This document shows, piece by piece, positions 44,611 through 52,839 of a stretch of DNA of 64,000 nucleotides (positions are counted from its first letter, which is position 1; each line of letters opens with the position of its first letter). The notes beneath the pieces were generated by a model, which did no database searches, was not told the DNA's origin, and saw nothing but the letters and a program-made list of their open reading frames with translations. The stretch is taken from positions 121,895 through 185,894 of the forward strand of contig JAPOVD010000007.1 of the NCBI GenBank assembly GCA_026708305.1, given 5' to 3'. The translations under genes were made by a program, and so were the position numbers. The DNA comes from Nitrososphaerota archaeon. GTDB lineage: Archaea > Thermoproteota > Nitrososphaeria > Nitrososphaerales > Nitrosopumilaceae.

Positions 44611-44907
44611 TTAATTCATAACATCTAGTTTGCCATATTTTCCTTTTGTTAGAGAAACTTCGCCTTTAAATGTATTTGTATAACCATTTGTTATCTTGAT
44701 TTTTACTCCGTCCTTTACTTTAGTTATGTCGTCCCCCCATAAAGTAAGTTTTATTTCGCCTCCTGATTCATCTACTAAATAAGCATCACACACATCTATA
44801 GTGCCGCCCATTTTTTTATTAACAGTTCTTGGTTCTCCTTTTCTTTCGATTACTCCTTCTATATCTATTCCATTTCTCATATTTTTTGCTTCTTCAGTTG
44901 TTACCAT
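44611..44907 (-). CDS. Single OB-fold nucleic-acid-binding protein (RPA/SSB-like)
   Basis: 98-aa OB-fold domain with IDIEGVIERKGEPRTV, VCDAYLVDESGGEIKLTLWGDDI and IKITNGYTNTFKGEVSLT, the pattern of RPA/SSB-type single-strand binders. It has no acidic tail or zinc ribbon. Such short proteins often serve as the main SSB in this phylum or as partners in repair. It stands alone, divergent from tRNA-Leu. Confidence 0.88.
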   Translation of the reverse strand: MVTTEEAKNMRNGIDIEGVIERKGEPRTVNKKMGGTIDVCDAYLVDESGGEIKLTLWGDDITKVKDGVKIKITNGYTNTFKGEVSLTKGKYGKLDVMN

Positions 44908-44968
44908 GTTGTACTCTAATCAAAGTATAATTGTACTTTTTTAAAAATGTTAGGGTTTAGTTTCGTTA

Positions 44969-44979
44969 AATTATATATT
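44969..44979 (+). promoter_or_regulatory. TATA box of tRNA-Leu
   Basis: AATTATATATT centred about 27 nt before the first base of tRNA-Leu, the expected archaeal spacing. Confidence 0.6.
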
Positions 44980-45000
44980 AGATATAGTTTTCTTCACATT

Positions 45001-45095
45001 GCAGGAGTATCGAAGTAGGTCAAACGAGGGGGACTCAAGCTCATAGTGAAATCCCCTCTCCAAGGAGTTCGTGGGTTCAAATCCCATCTCCTGCA
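45001..45095 (+). tRNA. tRNA-Leu (CAA) with an 11-nt intron
   Basis: Acceptor GCAGGAG/CTCCTGC, D stem TCG/CGA, anticodon stem GGGGA/TCCCC, long variable arm CTCC-AA-GGAG, T arm GTGGG-TTCAAAT-CCCAT, discriminator A. The anticodon loop CTCAAG-A is split after position 37 by about 11 nt at 45040-45050 (start CTCATAG). The intron 3' TGA can pair with the loop TCA to make a relaxed bulge-helix-bulge. Boundaries could shift by one base because of an A run. Confidence 0.93.
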
Positions 45096-45119
45096 TCTAC
45101 AATGATATTCGCACTTAAA

Positions 45120-46109
45120 TTATAAATTGTAAAAATTTTTAGCAAAGTATTTTGCAAAATATGTGATTATCATATCTGCTCCTGCTCTCTTTATTGAATG
45201 CAGTATTTCGTTTACTATCTCTTTTTCTATTATCCAACCTTGTTTTGCAGCTCCTTTTACCAATGCATATTCTCCAGAAACACTATATGCAGCTAGAGGC
45301 ATATTAAAAACTTCTTTTGCTTTATGAATCAAATCTAAATATGATAAAGCTGGTTTTATCATTATTATATCTGTACCTTCGTTAATATCAGCTTCTACTT
45401 CTCGCATGGATTCATTAGGATTTGTGAAAGAAACTTGATATGATTTTCGATCACCAAACTTAGGAGCACATTTAGCTATATCTCGAAATGGTGAATAAAA
45501 GGATGAACTATGTTTTGCAGAATGAGACATTATACCTACATGTGAAAATCCTGCATCGTCTAGTCCTTGTCTAATTGCAGAAACTTGTCCATCCATCATA
45601 GCTGAAGGTGATACAATATCGGTGCCTGATTCTGCCTGGCTAATAGCAATTTTAGTGAGTGTTTTTATACTAATGTCATTATCTATCTTATTGTTATTGA
45701 TTATTCCGCAATGTCCAGAGTTTGTATATTGGCATAAACAAACATCTGAAACAATTACAATTTTGTTATCATGGTATTTTTTGATTTCTTTTATAGTTTT
45801 TTGTATTATTCCGTTTTGATCAAATGCTGAAGTTCCAATCTCGTCTTTATATGATGGAATTCCAAATAACATTATAGCTGGTATATGTATATTTCTTATT
45901 TCATCTATTTCTTTTATTGCATTTGGTATTGACAATCTTTTTATGTCAGGCATTGATATCATAGATTCTTCATCATTACTTTTTAAATTATCTTGCACAA
46001 AAATTGGGTGTATTAAATCTTTTGGCACTACAGTTATTTCTTGCATAATCTCCCTAATTTTTTCTGTTTCGCGTAATCTACGTAATCGTTTTATTGGAAA
46101 TACTGCCAT
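45120..46109 (-). CDS. hemB: Porphobilinogen synthase (ALA dehydratase)
   Basis: Condenses two 5-aminolevulinates. Zinc-type enzyme: cysteines in DVCLCQYTNSGHCGI. Schiff-base lysine in IIMIKPALSYLDL. MISMPDIKRLSI and SVSGEYALVKGAAKQGW are also family blocks. 329 aa. Last gene of the minus-strand hem block, 38 nt after hemA; its natural successor hemL is at 33.1 kb on the other strand. Confidence 0.96.
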   Translation of the reverse strand: MAVFPIKRLRRLRETEKIREIMQEITVVPKDLIHPIFVQDNLKSNDEESMISMPDIKRLSIPNAIKEIDEIRNIHIPAIMLFGIPSYKDEIGTSAFDQNGIIQKTIKEIKKYHDNKIVIVSDVCLCQYTNSGHCGIINNNKIDNDISIKTLTKIAISQAESGTDIVSPSAMMDGQVSAIRQGLDDAGFSHVGIMSHSAKHSSSFYSPFRDIAKCAPKFGDRKSYQVSFTNPNESMREVEADINEGTDIIMIKPALSYLDLIHKAKEVFNMPLAAYSVSGEYALVKGAAKQGWIIEKEIVNEILHSIKRAGADMIITYFAKYFAKNFYNL

Positions 46110-46147
46110 ATGCCAATACTACAAGTTGATAATATAATCGTAATACA

Positions 46148-47392
46148 TTAATTGTAATCAAAAATTTTTTTTATGTTATTAATAATTTCAAAGTTGCCAT
46201 TCTCTGATACGCTCCTAAGATTATTCATAGGTCTTGATAACGCACATTCTACTATAGATTTTGTTAACTCATCTATTATTCTAATACGTGAATTATCTTT
46301 TTCTCCAAGCATTTTTAATGCTTTGTGTAATTCAGTAATTCTAAGTTTATTAGTATTTCTAAATATTTCATTTATTGTTGGTTCAGCTTCTAAACGATTC
46401 ATATATAATTTTAATTTAATTGCCTTCTTCTCAATCATCTTTTTTATTTCTATGGTTTTTTTCATTCCTATTTTTGTGTTGATCTGAACCATATTTGACA
46501 CCTGATCCAAATCGATTAATTTTATATTTCTTAGTAATGCTATTTTTTCATCCACTGCTCTTGGATTAGATAAATCTAAAATTACTGTTGTGTGTGGTTT
46601 ATTTTTAGTTTTAGTAACATAATTGTATTTTATTACGTTTGTTGCTGTAGACACTACTACAAAAATTACATCGTATTCATAAATTCTGAAAATTTCTTTT
46701 TGAAATTGTAATGGTGTGCCACCAATTTTTCTAGCAAATGATTTTGCATGATCAAAATTTCTACTTATTACAAAAAAATTATATTTTCTAATTTTTAACG
46801 ATTTAGCAATAATTGTAGATGCCATGCCTGTTCCTATTAACAATATTTTCTTTGAATTTAATTCATTGACATTTGATTCTACAATTTTAGTTGCAACAGT
46901 CCCTATAGAAGTACCTCCGTTTTTATTTATATTTGTATTCTTCCTGATTTCTAAACCCATTTTCAAAGCTTTATCAAAAAGAAGGTCTAGAAAACTATTT
47001 ACATATCCCATTTTTTTAGCAACTAATATGGACTCCTTAATTTGATGTAAAATTTGTTCTTCTCCTATAACCATAGAATCTATACCTGATGTGATTCTAA
47101 GTAAATGATAATATGCATCATCATTTTCATCAAGTTCGAACCTTTTTTCTAATTCTAATCTTGTTAATTTAGTAAGTTTAAACCATGATTTCTTGATTTC
47201 ACTAATATCATAATTTTTAGCAGATATGAAAAGTTCTATCCTATTACATGTTTGTAATATTATTAATTCATCTAATTTCAAATGTTTTTTGAAATGTCTA
47301 TAAGCTTCGTTTATATTCTTAAATGTGAATTTTTCTAATATATGTATTGGGGATTTCCTAAATGTTACACGTAAGTTTATTATCTTGTTCAT
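46148..47392 (-). CDS. hemA: Glutamyl-tRNA reductase
   Basis: First committed step of the C5 pathway: NADPH reduction of Glu-tRNA to glutamate-1-semialdehyde. The catalytic Cys is C49 in LQTCNRIELF. GIDSMVIGEEQILHQIKES and the NADPH-binding LIGTGMAST are intact, followed by the C-terminal dimerisation helix. 414 aa. It overlaps the met8-like gene (ATGA). A tRNA-Glu gene is at 21.3 kb. Confidence 0.96.
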   Translation of the reverse strand: MNKIINLRVTFRKSPIHILEKFTFKNINEAYRHFKKHLKLDELIILQTCNRIELFISAKNYDISEIKKSWFKLTKLTRLELEKRFELDENDDAYYHLLRITSGIDSMVIGEEQILHQIKESILVAKKMGYVNSFLDLLFDKALKMGLEIRKNTNINKNGGTSIGTVATKIVESNVNELNSKKILLIGTGMASTIIAKSLKIRKYNFFVISRNFDHAKSFARKIGGTPLQFQKEIFRIYEYDVIFVVVSTATNVIKYNYVTKTKNKPHTTVILDLSNPRAVDEKIALLRNIKLIDLDQVSNMVQINTKIGMKKTIEIKKMIEKKAIKLKLYMNRLEAEPTINEIFRNTNKLRITELHKALKMLGEKDNSRIRIIDELTKSIVECALSRPMNNLRSVSENGNFEIINNIKKIFDYN

Positions 47393-48048
47393 CTTAAATC
47401 ATTTAATAACATAATAGCATTGCTTCTAGCTTCTTCGAATTCTCTTAATTCTATGTATTTTGTTATTTCCTTATCATTCCAAATTTTGTAAAGAATCTTT
47501 TTTCTTTTTTGTGATGACGTTATTAATTTTTTAGCTAACTTACGTACTATAAATTGCAGTTTTATTTTATAAATCTCTTCGTCTTTTATAATTTTCTTGA
47601 AAATTTTTTTTGTTTTGATTTTTATTTGTTTTGAAACTAGTGGGCTTTTCTTTTTTGTGGATATTGCAATTTGTATAAAATTATTGAAGGTAATTATTGC
47701 AGGATGTGAAAAATCACTATCATCAGGGTCATCCACTGCATACCTATTACAATGTATTTTAGCTCTTTGCAATATTGTTTTATTAATAGTCTTATTATCT
47801 GTAGCTGCCATAACTAAAAATGGTTTGTAACAAAAAACTTTGTTTATATTAGACTCATCTATTTTCATTTTTTTGACTGTAATATTTTCATTTTTTTTGA
47901 TTACATTTCCAATTTCTTGGTTAATTATGTTGCATATTAATAATATTTTACAATTTTGATTGGATAACGCTTCTATCTTTTTTAAGCATTCGTTGCCACA
48001 ACCAATTATTATTACCAATTTGCCTCTTAAATTTAGATCAACGATCAT
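47389..48048 (-). CDS. Precorrin-2 dehydrogenase / siroheme synthase N-terminal type
   Basis: Met8/CysG-N-like protein oxidising precorrin-2 to sirohydrochlorin with NAD+, and perhaps inserting iron. An N-terminal Rossmann motif (LRGKLVIIIGCGNECLKKIEAL) and AATDNKTINKTILQRAKIHCNRYAVDDPDDSDFSHPA pattern are visible in part; the short block NRYAVDDPDDSDFSHPA is the family signature. 219 aa, no methyltransferase domain (cobA is separate). Usual GxGxxA reads GCGNEC. Confidence 0.9.
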   Translation of the reverse strand: MIVDLNLRGKLVIIIGCGNECLKKIEALSNQNCKILLICNIINQEIGNVIKKNENITVKKMKIDESNINKVFCYKPFLVMAATDNKTINKTILQRAKIHCNRYAVDDPDDSDFSHPAIITFNNFIQIAISTKKKSPLVSKQIKIKTKKIFKKIIKDEEIYKIKLQFIVRKLAKKLITSSQKRKKILYKIWNDKEITKYIELREFEEARSNAIMLLNDLR

Positions 48049-48105
48049 TCTAACACGTTTTCAAAATATTGATGTTGTTGATAATTGCGAGTTTTAAATT
48101 CATTT

Positions 48106-48735
48106 TTATCCTAAGTTCATAATCAATTTTTGTATTTCTTCTTTTATAGCTGTAGTTGAATTCATATCCATATAGTCAATAATATTGTAATTTAATTTGT
48201 TGATAATGCTTTGTAATTCTAATATGTTATTAGATTTAAAAATTAATATTATGTCATATTTACTTAGTCCAGTAGATATACTATAATCGAAAATTAGATT
48301 ATTATATTTTTTTATTGTTTCTAAACATATTTTTCTAATTTCATTTTTTTTTACTTTTTCTAATTTATACCACTTAGTTTTTTTTATAAGTGTGTATACT
48401 GTTATATATTTTTGTTGTTCTGTTATATTTTTTGAATGCTGTTGTTCGTTTATGATAGTAGAAGTATGTATGGTTGTTGGTAGTATATATTTGCCAAATA
48501 CTGTGAAATATAATTTTGATATTGATGTCTGCATATTTTCTAGCGAATTCGTTATTATGTGTAATAAAAATTCTGCGTCTGCATGTAATCCTAAAGTTGA
48601 ATACGTATTGTAAATAATATTTGAATTTGTTAATATGTTTTTTACCTCTTTTGCAGATTCTTCCTTAGCTAAATCTGACATCCATCTCCATTTTGGATCA
48701 ACTTTAAAAAAAGAAAAACTATGATATTTTTTCAT
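48106..48735 (-). CDS. Chlorite dismutase/HemQ-family protein
   Basis: Ferredoxin-like dimeric alpha/beta barrel protein. YHSFSFFKVDPKWRWM at the start, LGLHADAEFLLHI, KTKWYKL and the final SISTGLSKYDIILIF follow the Cld/HemQ pattern. In HemQ (coproheme decarboxylase) a His in the long helix before the terminal strands binds heme; here that place holds C137 (KICLETIKKY). Position within a heme/siroheme block argues for a tetrapyrrole role, but decarboxylase activity is doubtful. 209 aa. Confidence 0.8.
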   Translation of the reverse strand: MKKYHSFSFFKVDPKWRWMSDLAKEESAKEVKNILTNSNIIYNTYSTLGLHADAEFLLHIITNSLENMQTSISKLYFTVFGKYILPTTIHTSTIINEQQHSKNITEQQKYITVYTLIKKTKWYKLEKVKKNEIRKICLETIKKYNNLIFDYSISTGLSKYDIILIFKSNNILELQSIINKLNYNIIDYMDMNSTTAIKEEIQKLIMNLG

Positions 48736-48770
48736 GCTACTAAAATATTAAAGTTAAATAAAAATTTTAA

Positions 48771-49532
48771 TTATTTTAGAACTTCTTCATATCCTTTTTT
48801 TTCTAATTCTAATGCCAAAGATGCATTTCCACTTTTACGTATTTGTCCATTTACTAGTACATGTACATAATCCAATTTTTTGAGAAAATTTAATATTCTA
48901 GCATAATGCGTAATTATTATTGTAGTCGAATCTTTTTCAGATAGATCGCTTATTGCTTTTGCAACAGCTTGAACTGCATCTATATCTAATCCAGAATCAG
49001 GTTCGTCCAAAATAGTAATTTTTGGTTTCAGAACTGCCATTTGTAGTACTTCAGATCTTTTTTTTTCACCTCCTGAGAACCCTTCGTTCAAATATCTAGA
49101 TAAAAATTCTTCAGGTAATCCTACTGCATGCAAATTATTTTTAAGATATTTTTGAAATTCTCTAACTGTTATGAATACTTCCCGACCATTGCTTTGTAGT
49201 GATTTGCTTAATGCATTATATGCAGTGCGTAGAAAATGAGAAAACCCCACACCTGAAACTTCTGTGGGGTACTGAAAACCTAGAAATAAACCTTTTTTAG
49301 CACGTTCATCTGTAGTCAAATTTAAAATACTTTTGCCATCCAGCATGATGTCACCTTTTGTTACTTTGTATTTAGGATGTGCTAGTAATGTGTATGCCAA
49401 AGTACTTTTACCAGAGCCATTTGGGCCCATTATTGCATATACTTCACCTTCTCTTGTCTTGAGATTCACTCCTGATAAAATTTCTTTACCTTCTCTTTCT
49501 ACATGAAGATCTTTAATTTCTAATGTTACCAT
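48771..49532 (-). CDS. sufC: Fe-S cluster assembly ATPase SufC
   Basis: ABC-type ATPase of SufBC2D. Walker A GPNGSGKSTLAYTLL, signature GFSGGEKKRSEVLQMA and Walker B ITILDEPDSGLDIDAVQ are SufC-specific (GGEKKR, DSGLD). 253 aa from ATG 49532; the in-frame codons back to 49547 are unlikely. Separated from sufB by more than 10 kb and on the opposite strand, which is unusual. 42 nt after tfb. Confidence 0.96.
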   Translation of the reverse strand: MVTLEIKDLHVEREGKEILSGVNLKTREGEVYAIMGPNGSGKSTLAYTLLAHPKYKVTKGDIMLDGKSILNLTTDERAKKGLFLGFQYPTEVSGVGFSHFLRTAYNALSKSLQSNGREVFITVREFQKYLKNNLHAVGLPEEFLSRYLNEGFSGGEKKRSEVLQMAVLKPKITILDEPDSGLDIDAVQAVAKAISDLSEKDSTTIIITHYARILNFLKKLDYVHVLVNGQIRKSGNASLALELEKKGYEEVLK

Positions 49533-49574
49533 ATTATAACTTAACAATAACTCTAATATAATATAGACTAAACT

Positions 49575-50543
49575 CTATCTAATTAAATTATTGAATCTTG
49601 TGTTTGGCTTTACGATTATTTTTAATCTATAACTAGTTAAAATTTCTCTACATCTATTTCTAATAGTCACTTCTGTAACTCCTGCAATGTTGGATACATC
49701 TTTTTGTAACATGTTATGTCCTAATAATGTTGAGGCGATATACAAATATGCAGCGGCTATACCATTAGGCGATTTACCTTCTGCTATTTTATGATCTTTA
49801 GTCTTCTCTGAGATCTCTAATGCAAGCCTTTCTACGCGTGTGCTGGTATTAGTTATATTTGAAATTTTTGAAATGTATTTATCCATAGTGGCTGGAAGAC
49901 TAGTATTTCCTAATTCCATCATGATTATTCTATAATATCTAGAAGACAGCTTTATTTTTGATTTTAATTCTTTAGACGTGCTAGTATATTTACATATTTC
50001 GCCTAAAGATCTAATAATATCACATTGCTTACATGCTATGTATATAGATGTTACAGCAATACTTGTTATGGATTTTCCTTTGACATTAATTTTATTATCT
50101 ATATTTCGATATACTTTAGATGCTGTTTCCAAAACGTTTTTTGATAGTGACATATTTTGACAAATATCATTAATTTTAGTTAATACATTTGCTAGTCTTC
50201 TTTCTTTTGATGTTGAAATTCTAACTCGTTGTTGCCATTTACGCAAATTATTCATTTGATTTATTACATGCGAATCGATAGGTTTTCCATTAAAATCTTT
50301 ACTACTGATAGAAATATTCGTAGATATACCAAGATCGTGTTGTGAATAAGTAGTATGTCCTGTAGCTCTAGAATTTTTCATCTTTTCAATAGTATCTACA
50401 TTCTTTATTTCAGGTCCATGGTAAACTGTTTGTTCTACTGCTACTATGCCGCAAGACGAACAAATTAATTCTCCACTATCTATGTCATTAATTAATGATG
50501 ATTTACATTCTTCACATGTTTCTTGTAATTCAGTAACAACCAT
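49575..50543 (-). CDS. tfb: Transcription initiation factor TFB
   Basis: Archaeal TFIIB. N-terminal zinc ribbon CEECKSS...CSSCG, the B-reader linker, and two cyclin folds (about 115-210 and 215-310) with KGKSITSIAVTSIYIACKQC and KSPNGIAAAYLYIASTLLG. It binds the TATA-TBP complex and recruits polymerase. 322 aa from ATG 50543; the TTG at 50552 is an alternative. Follows gar1 by 14 nt. Confidence 0.96.
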   Translation of the reverse strand: MVVTELQETCEECKSSLINDIDSGELICSSCGIVAVEQTVYHGPEIKNVDTIEKMKNSRATGHTTYSQHDLGISTNISISSKDFNGKPIDSHVINQMNNLRKWQQRVRISTSKERRLANVLTKINDICQNMSLSKNVLETASKVYRNIDNKINVKGKSITSIAVTSIYIACKQCDIIRSLGEICKYTSTSKELKSKIKLSSRYYRIIMMELGNTSLPATMDKYISKISNITNTSTRVERLALEISEKTKDHKIAEGKSPNGIAAAYLYIASTLLGHNMLQKDVSNIAGVTEVTIRNRCREILTSYRLKIIVKPNTRFNNLIR

Positions 50544-50557
50544 ATCTATCAATAATA

Positions 50558-50794
50558 TTAATTTGTATTAGTATCAAGTTTGTTTGTACCTATCATTTTA
50601 CCAATATGATTATTAGTTATCTCAATCAAAGGTGATGCAGAAGCATAAGGGGTAGAAACAGAGCCTATGATTTCCCTTATCTTACCAATCTTGACATTGT
50701 TATTATCAATTATAATCTGCCCTTCTGATGCTAATTTTGTTAATTGTATTATAAGCCGCCCACTTTTTGCCAAATGTATTATTTTTCCAATCAT
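50558..50794 (-). CDS. gar1: H/ACA RNP protein Gar1
   Basis: Small beta-barrel partner of Cbf5 in guide-RNA-directed pseudouridylation. 78 aa. It has the GKIIHLAKSGRLIIQL start, IGKIREIIGSVSTPYASASP (family: GxVxDIfGPVxxPYxxV) and KMIGTNKL. The gar1-tfb pairing is common in archaea. Confidence 0.92.
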   Translation of the reverse strand: MIGKIIHLAKSGRLIIQLTKLASEGQIIIDNNNVKIGKIREIIGSVSTPYASASPLIEITNNHIGKMIGTNKLDTNTN

Positions 50795-50860
50795 TTCCAA
50801 TCATAATATTACTTTCTAGGTATTATCATATGCTTTTGTCAAATTTACTTTAGTATTAAG

Positions 50861-51166
50861 CTATGAGCTCTTGTTTTGATTAGATCTAATAGCTATCATG
50901 ATACCTGCAATTTTATTAATAATTTTTGTTTTTGTTTGAGATTTTATTACTGAGATATAGCCAGATTTTATTTGTGGTCTTTTTGGAAATTTACAATTCT
51001 CATTATAATGAGATATAGAAAACCCTGAATTGCTAACTGCAGTTTTTAATTCATCTAAAGAAGGATTGAATATTGATTTATTATTTGGCACTCTCCGTCC
51101 TTCATTTCTTGAAAATGATTTATTAAAATAATCTAACCAAATTATTATATTATTGTAATCTTTCAT
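50861..51166 (-). CDS. srp19: Signal recognition particle protein SRP19
   Basis: Binds SRP RNA and promotes SRP54 docking. 101 aa with IIIWLDYFNKSFSRNEGRRVP at the start (the invariant RxxGRRVP), then HYNENCKFPKRPQ. Its ATG overlaps the eS8 stop by one base. SRP54 is at 55.4 kb. Confidence 0.93.
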   Translation of the reverse strand: MKDYNNIIIWLDYFNKSFSRNEGRRVPNNKSIFNPSLDELKTAVSNSGFSISHYNENCKFPKRPQIKSGYISVIKSQTKTKIINKIAGIMIAIRSNQNKSS

Positions 51167-51543
51167 TATGCATATTTTATTGCGTTGACAACTCCATCTT
51201 GACCTGGTTTAGATATTACCCTACATTTGCCATTTTTGGTTTCTAAAATTGTTCCTTTTGTGATAACGCCTCTCCTTTGATAATCATTATTTGCTTTATT
51301 TTCTAATACTTTTATAATAGCAGATTTTTTTACTTGCAAGCCGATAGAGATATTTGCGAAGTCTATTTTTTTTAGAGCATTTTTTTTAGTATTGCCACGA
51401 GTTTTTCTAATGGTTACTATCTGCTTTCCTAGTAAAGCTTCATTTGGATACCTATCTATTTCATATTTACGCCTTGTTCTCAAAGGGTGTCTTCTACCGC
51501 CTGTTAATTTTCGCTTGTACAAATTTTCGATAGATTTTTTCAT
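51166..51543 (-). CDS. rps8e: Ribosomal protein eS8
   Basis: Small-subunit protein eS8. Classic start MKKSIENLYKRKLTGGRRHP, then RRKYEIDRYPNEALLGKQ, and the C-terminal GVITKGTILET...SKPGQDGVVNA. I use ATG 51543 (125 aa); the upstream 14 codons overlap scpB and do not fit the family. Confidence 0.95.
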   Translation of the reverse strand: MKKSIENLYKRKLTGGRRHPLRTRRKYEIDRYPNEALLGKQIVTIRKTRGNTKKNALKKIDFANISIGLQVKKSAIIKVLENKANNDYQRRGVITKGTILETKNGKCRVISKPGQDGVVNAIKYA

Positions 51544-51581
51544 GCTGTCATTTAAAATGACAACCAATGATTTATAAGATT

Positions 51582-52115
51582 TCACTTTTTTAATTCATTT
51601 TGTGATTTTGTAAATAATTTTTTTTTCATATATTCTAAATCTCCATTAAGTCCAAAATATTTTTGAAACTTTTCTGTGGTGGTATAAATCTTTATTCTTC
51701 CTGACGAAGTACGTTTTATATAATCCAAGTGTCTCAACTCTTTGAGATGCATATATACTCCAGTTCCGCGTGTTTCTACTAATTGCTTTGAGGATATAGG
51801 TTGCATATATGCTATATAAGATAAAGTTTTTAATACTGCACGTTGAATCACTGGCTTGGAAGCATATCTTCTTACTATTGTATTAAATTGAGGTTTTATT
51901 TGAAATACATATGAACCATCAGGCAATTCTTTTATTTCTATGGCACAGAATGCATGATTTGTTTTTTTCACTATAGAATTTAACAATAATATTGTTTTTT
52001 TTTTTGATTCTGTACCTGACGCTCTAACTAATTCATCTAAACTTAATGGTCTTCCTGAAACATATAATGCTACTTCTAATCTAGCTAACGATTCTTTACT
52101 ATTTAATTTATGCAA
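51582..52115 (-). CDS. scpB: Segregation and condensation protein ScpB
   Basis: Winged-helix partner of the SMC-kleisin complex in chromosome organisation. Two winged-helix domains are visible: LARLEVALYVSGRPLSLDEL and, later, VLKTLSYIAYMQPISSKQLVETRG with YMHLKELRHLDYIKR. 177 aa, start TTG at 52115. Directly after scpA. Confidence 0.92.
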   Translation of the reverse strand: MHKLNSKESLARLEVALYVSGRPLSLDELVRASGTESKKKTILLLNSIVKKTNHAFCAIEIKELPDGSYVFQIKPQFNTIVRRYASKPVIQRAVLKTLSYIAYMQPISSKQLVETRGTGVYMHLKELRHLDYIKRTSSGRIKIYTTTEKFQKYFGLNGDLEYMKKKLFTKSQNELKK

Positions 52116-52763
52116 TTATTTTAATGAAATTTTTATATCATCGTTTGTTTGTTCTAATTCTACTTTTTTATCTTTAGCAAGAAATAATAATGCTAAAAAA
52201 CACCGTATTGTCTCTTTTAATTTTAATTTTGATATGATATCATTAAAAAATAATGTTTTATTTGTTTGAAAATTATCAAGAATTAATTTCTCGTATTCCT
52301 TTACTACATCTTCATATGATATGATATATTCATTAAATTCTGGAACCGGTTCGATTAGTTCCATTTTCTTTTTATTTGTTGTAGGGTTGACTATAGAATT
52401 AATAAGATTTCCAAGCACTTCTAATAATTCATTTAATGTTACAGGATATGTTGTTTCGTGCCTATATGGGATATCCAGAATCTGAATATTTGTGTTTTTA
52501 TTTTTGTTGCGTATTGTTTTTTTTACTACTGGTTTTTGTAATGCAAATATAGTTTCAACTTTCATTTTATGGATTAATGATGATGATAAAGCAGCTATAC
52601 CTGCCATTTTTAAGTCTTTATCATGTGATTTATTTAAAATATTGATTAAAGATTCTAATATTTTTATTATATCTATTTCCCATATATTTTTCTGTGATAT
52701 GGATTTTGGATCTAAAAGAATATTTATAGAATCTTGAGTTATTTCTAATTTCTTTTTTACCAC
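52116..52763 (-). CDS. scpA: Segregation and condensation protein ScpA (kleisin)
   Basis: Kleisin bridging SMC heads. N-terminal helices include WEIDIIKILESLINILNK and DLKMAGIAALSSSLIHKMKVE; the C-terminal winged helix holds TLFFNDIISKLKLKETIRCFLALLFLAKDKKVEL, of which RCFLALLFLAKDKKVELEQ is the conserved part. 215 aa, start GTG. First gene of scpA-scpB-eS8-srp19-gar1-tfb. Confidence 0.9.
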   Translation of the reverse strand: MVKKKLEITQDSINILLDPKSISQKNIWEIDIIKILESLINILNKSHDKDLKMAGIAALSSSLIHKMKVETIFALQKPVVKKTIRNKNKNTNIQILDIPYRHETTYPVTLNELLEVLGNLINSIVNPTTNKKKMELIEPVPEFNEYIISYEDVVKEYEKLILDNFQTNKTLFFNDIISKLKLKETIRCFLALLFLAKDKKVELEQTNDDIKISLK

Positions 52764-52839
52764 ATGTTTTTTATTAAGCTCTAAATAATATAGTTATTTA
52801 TTTAAACTCTTATATTATTGAAATTCACTATCACAAAGA

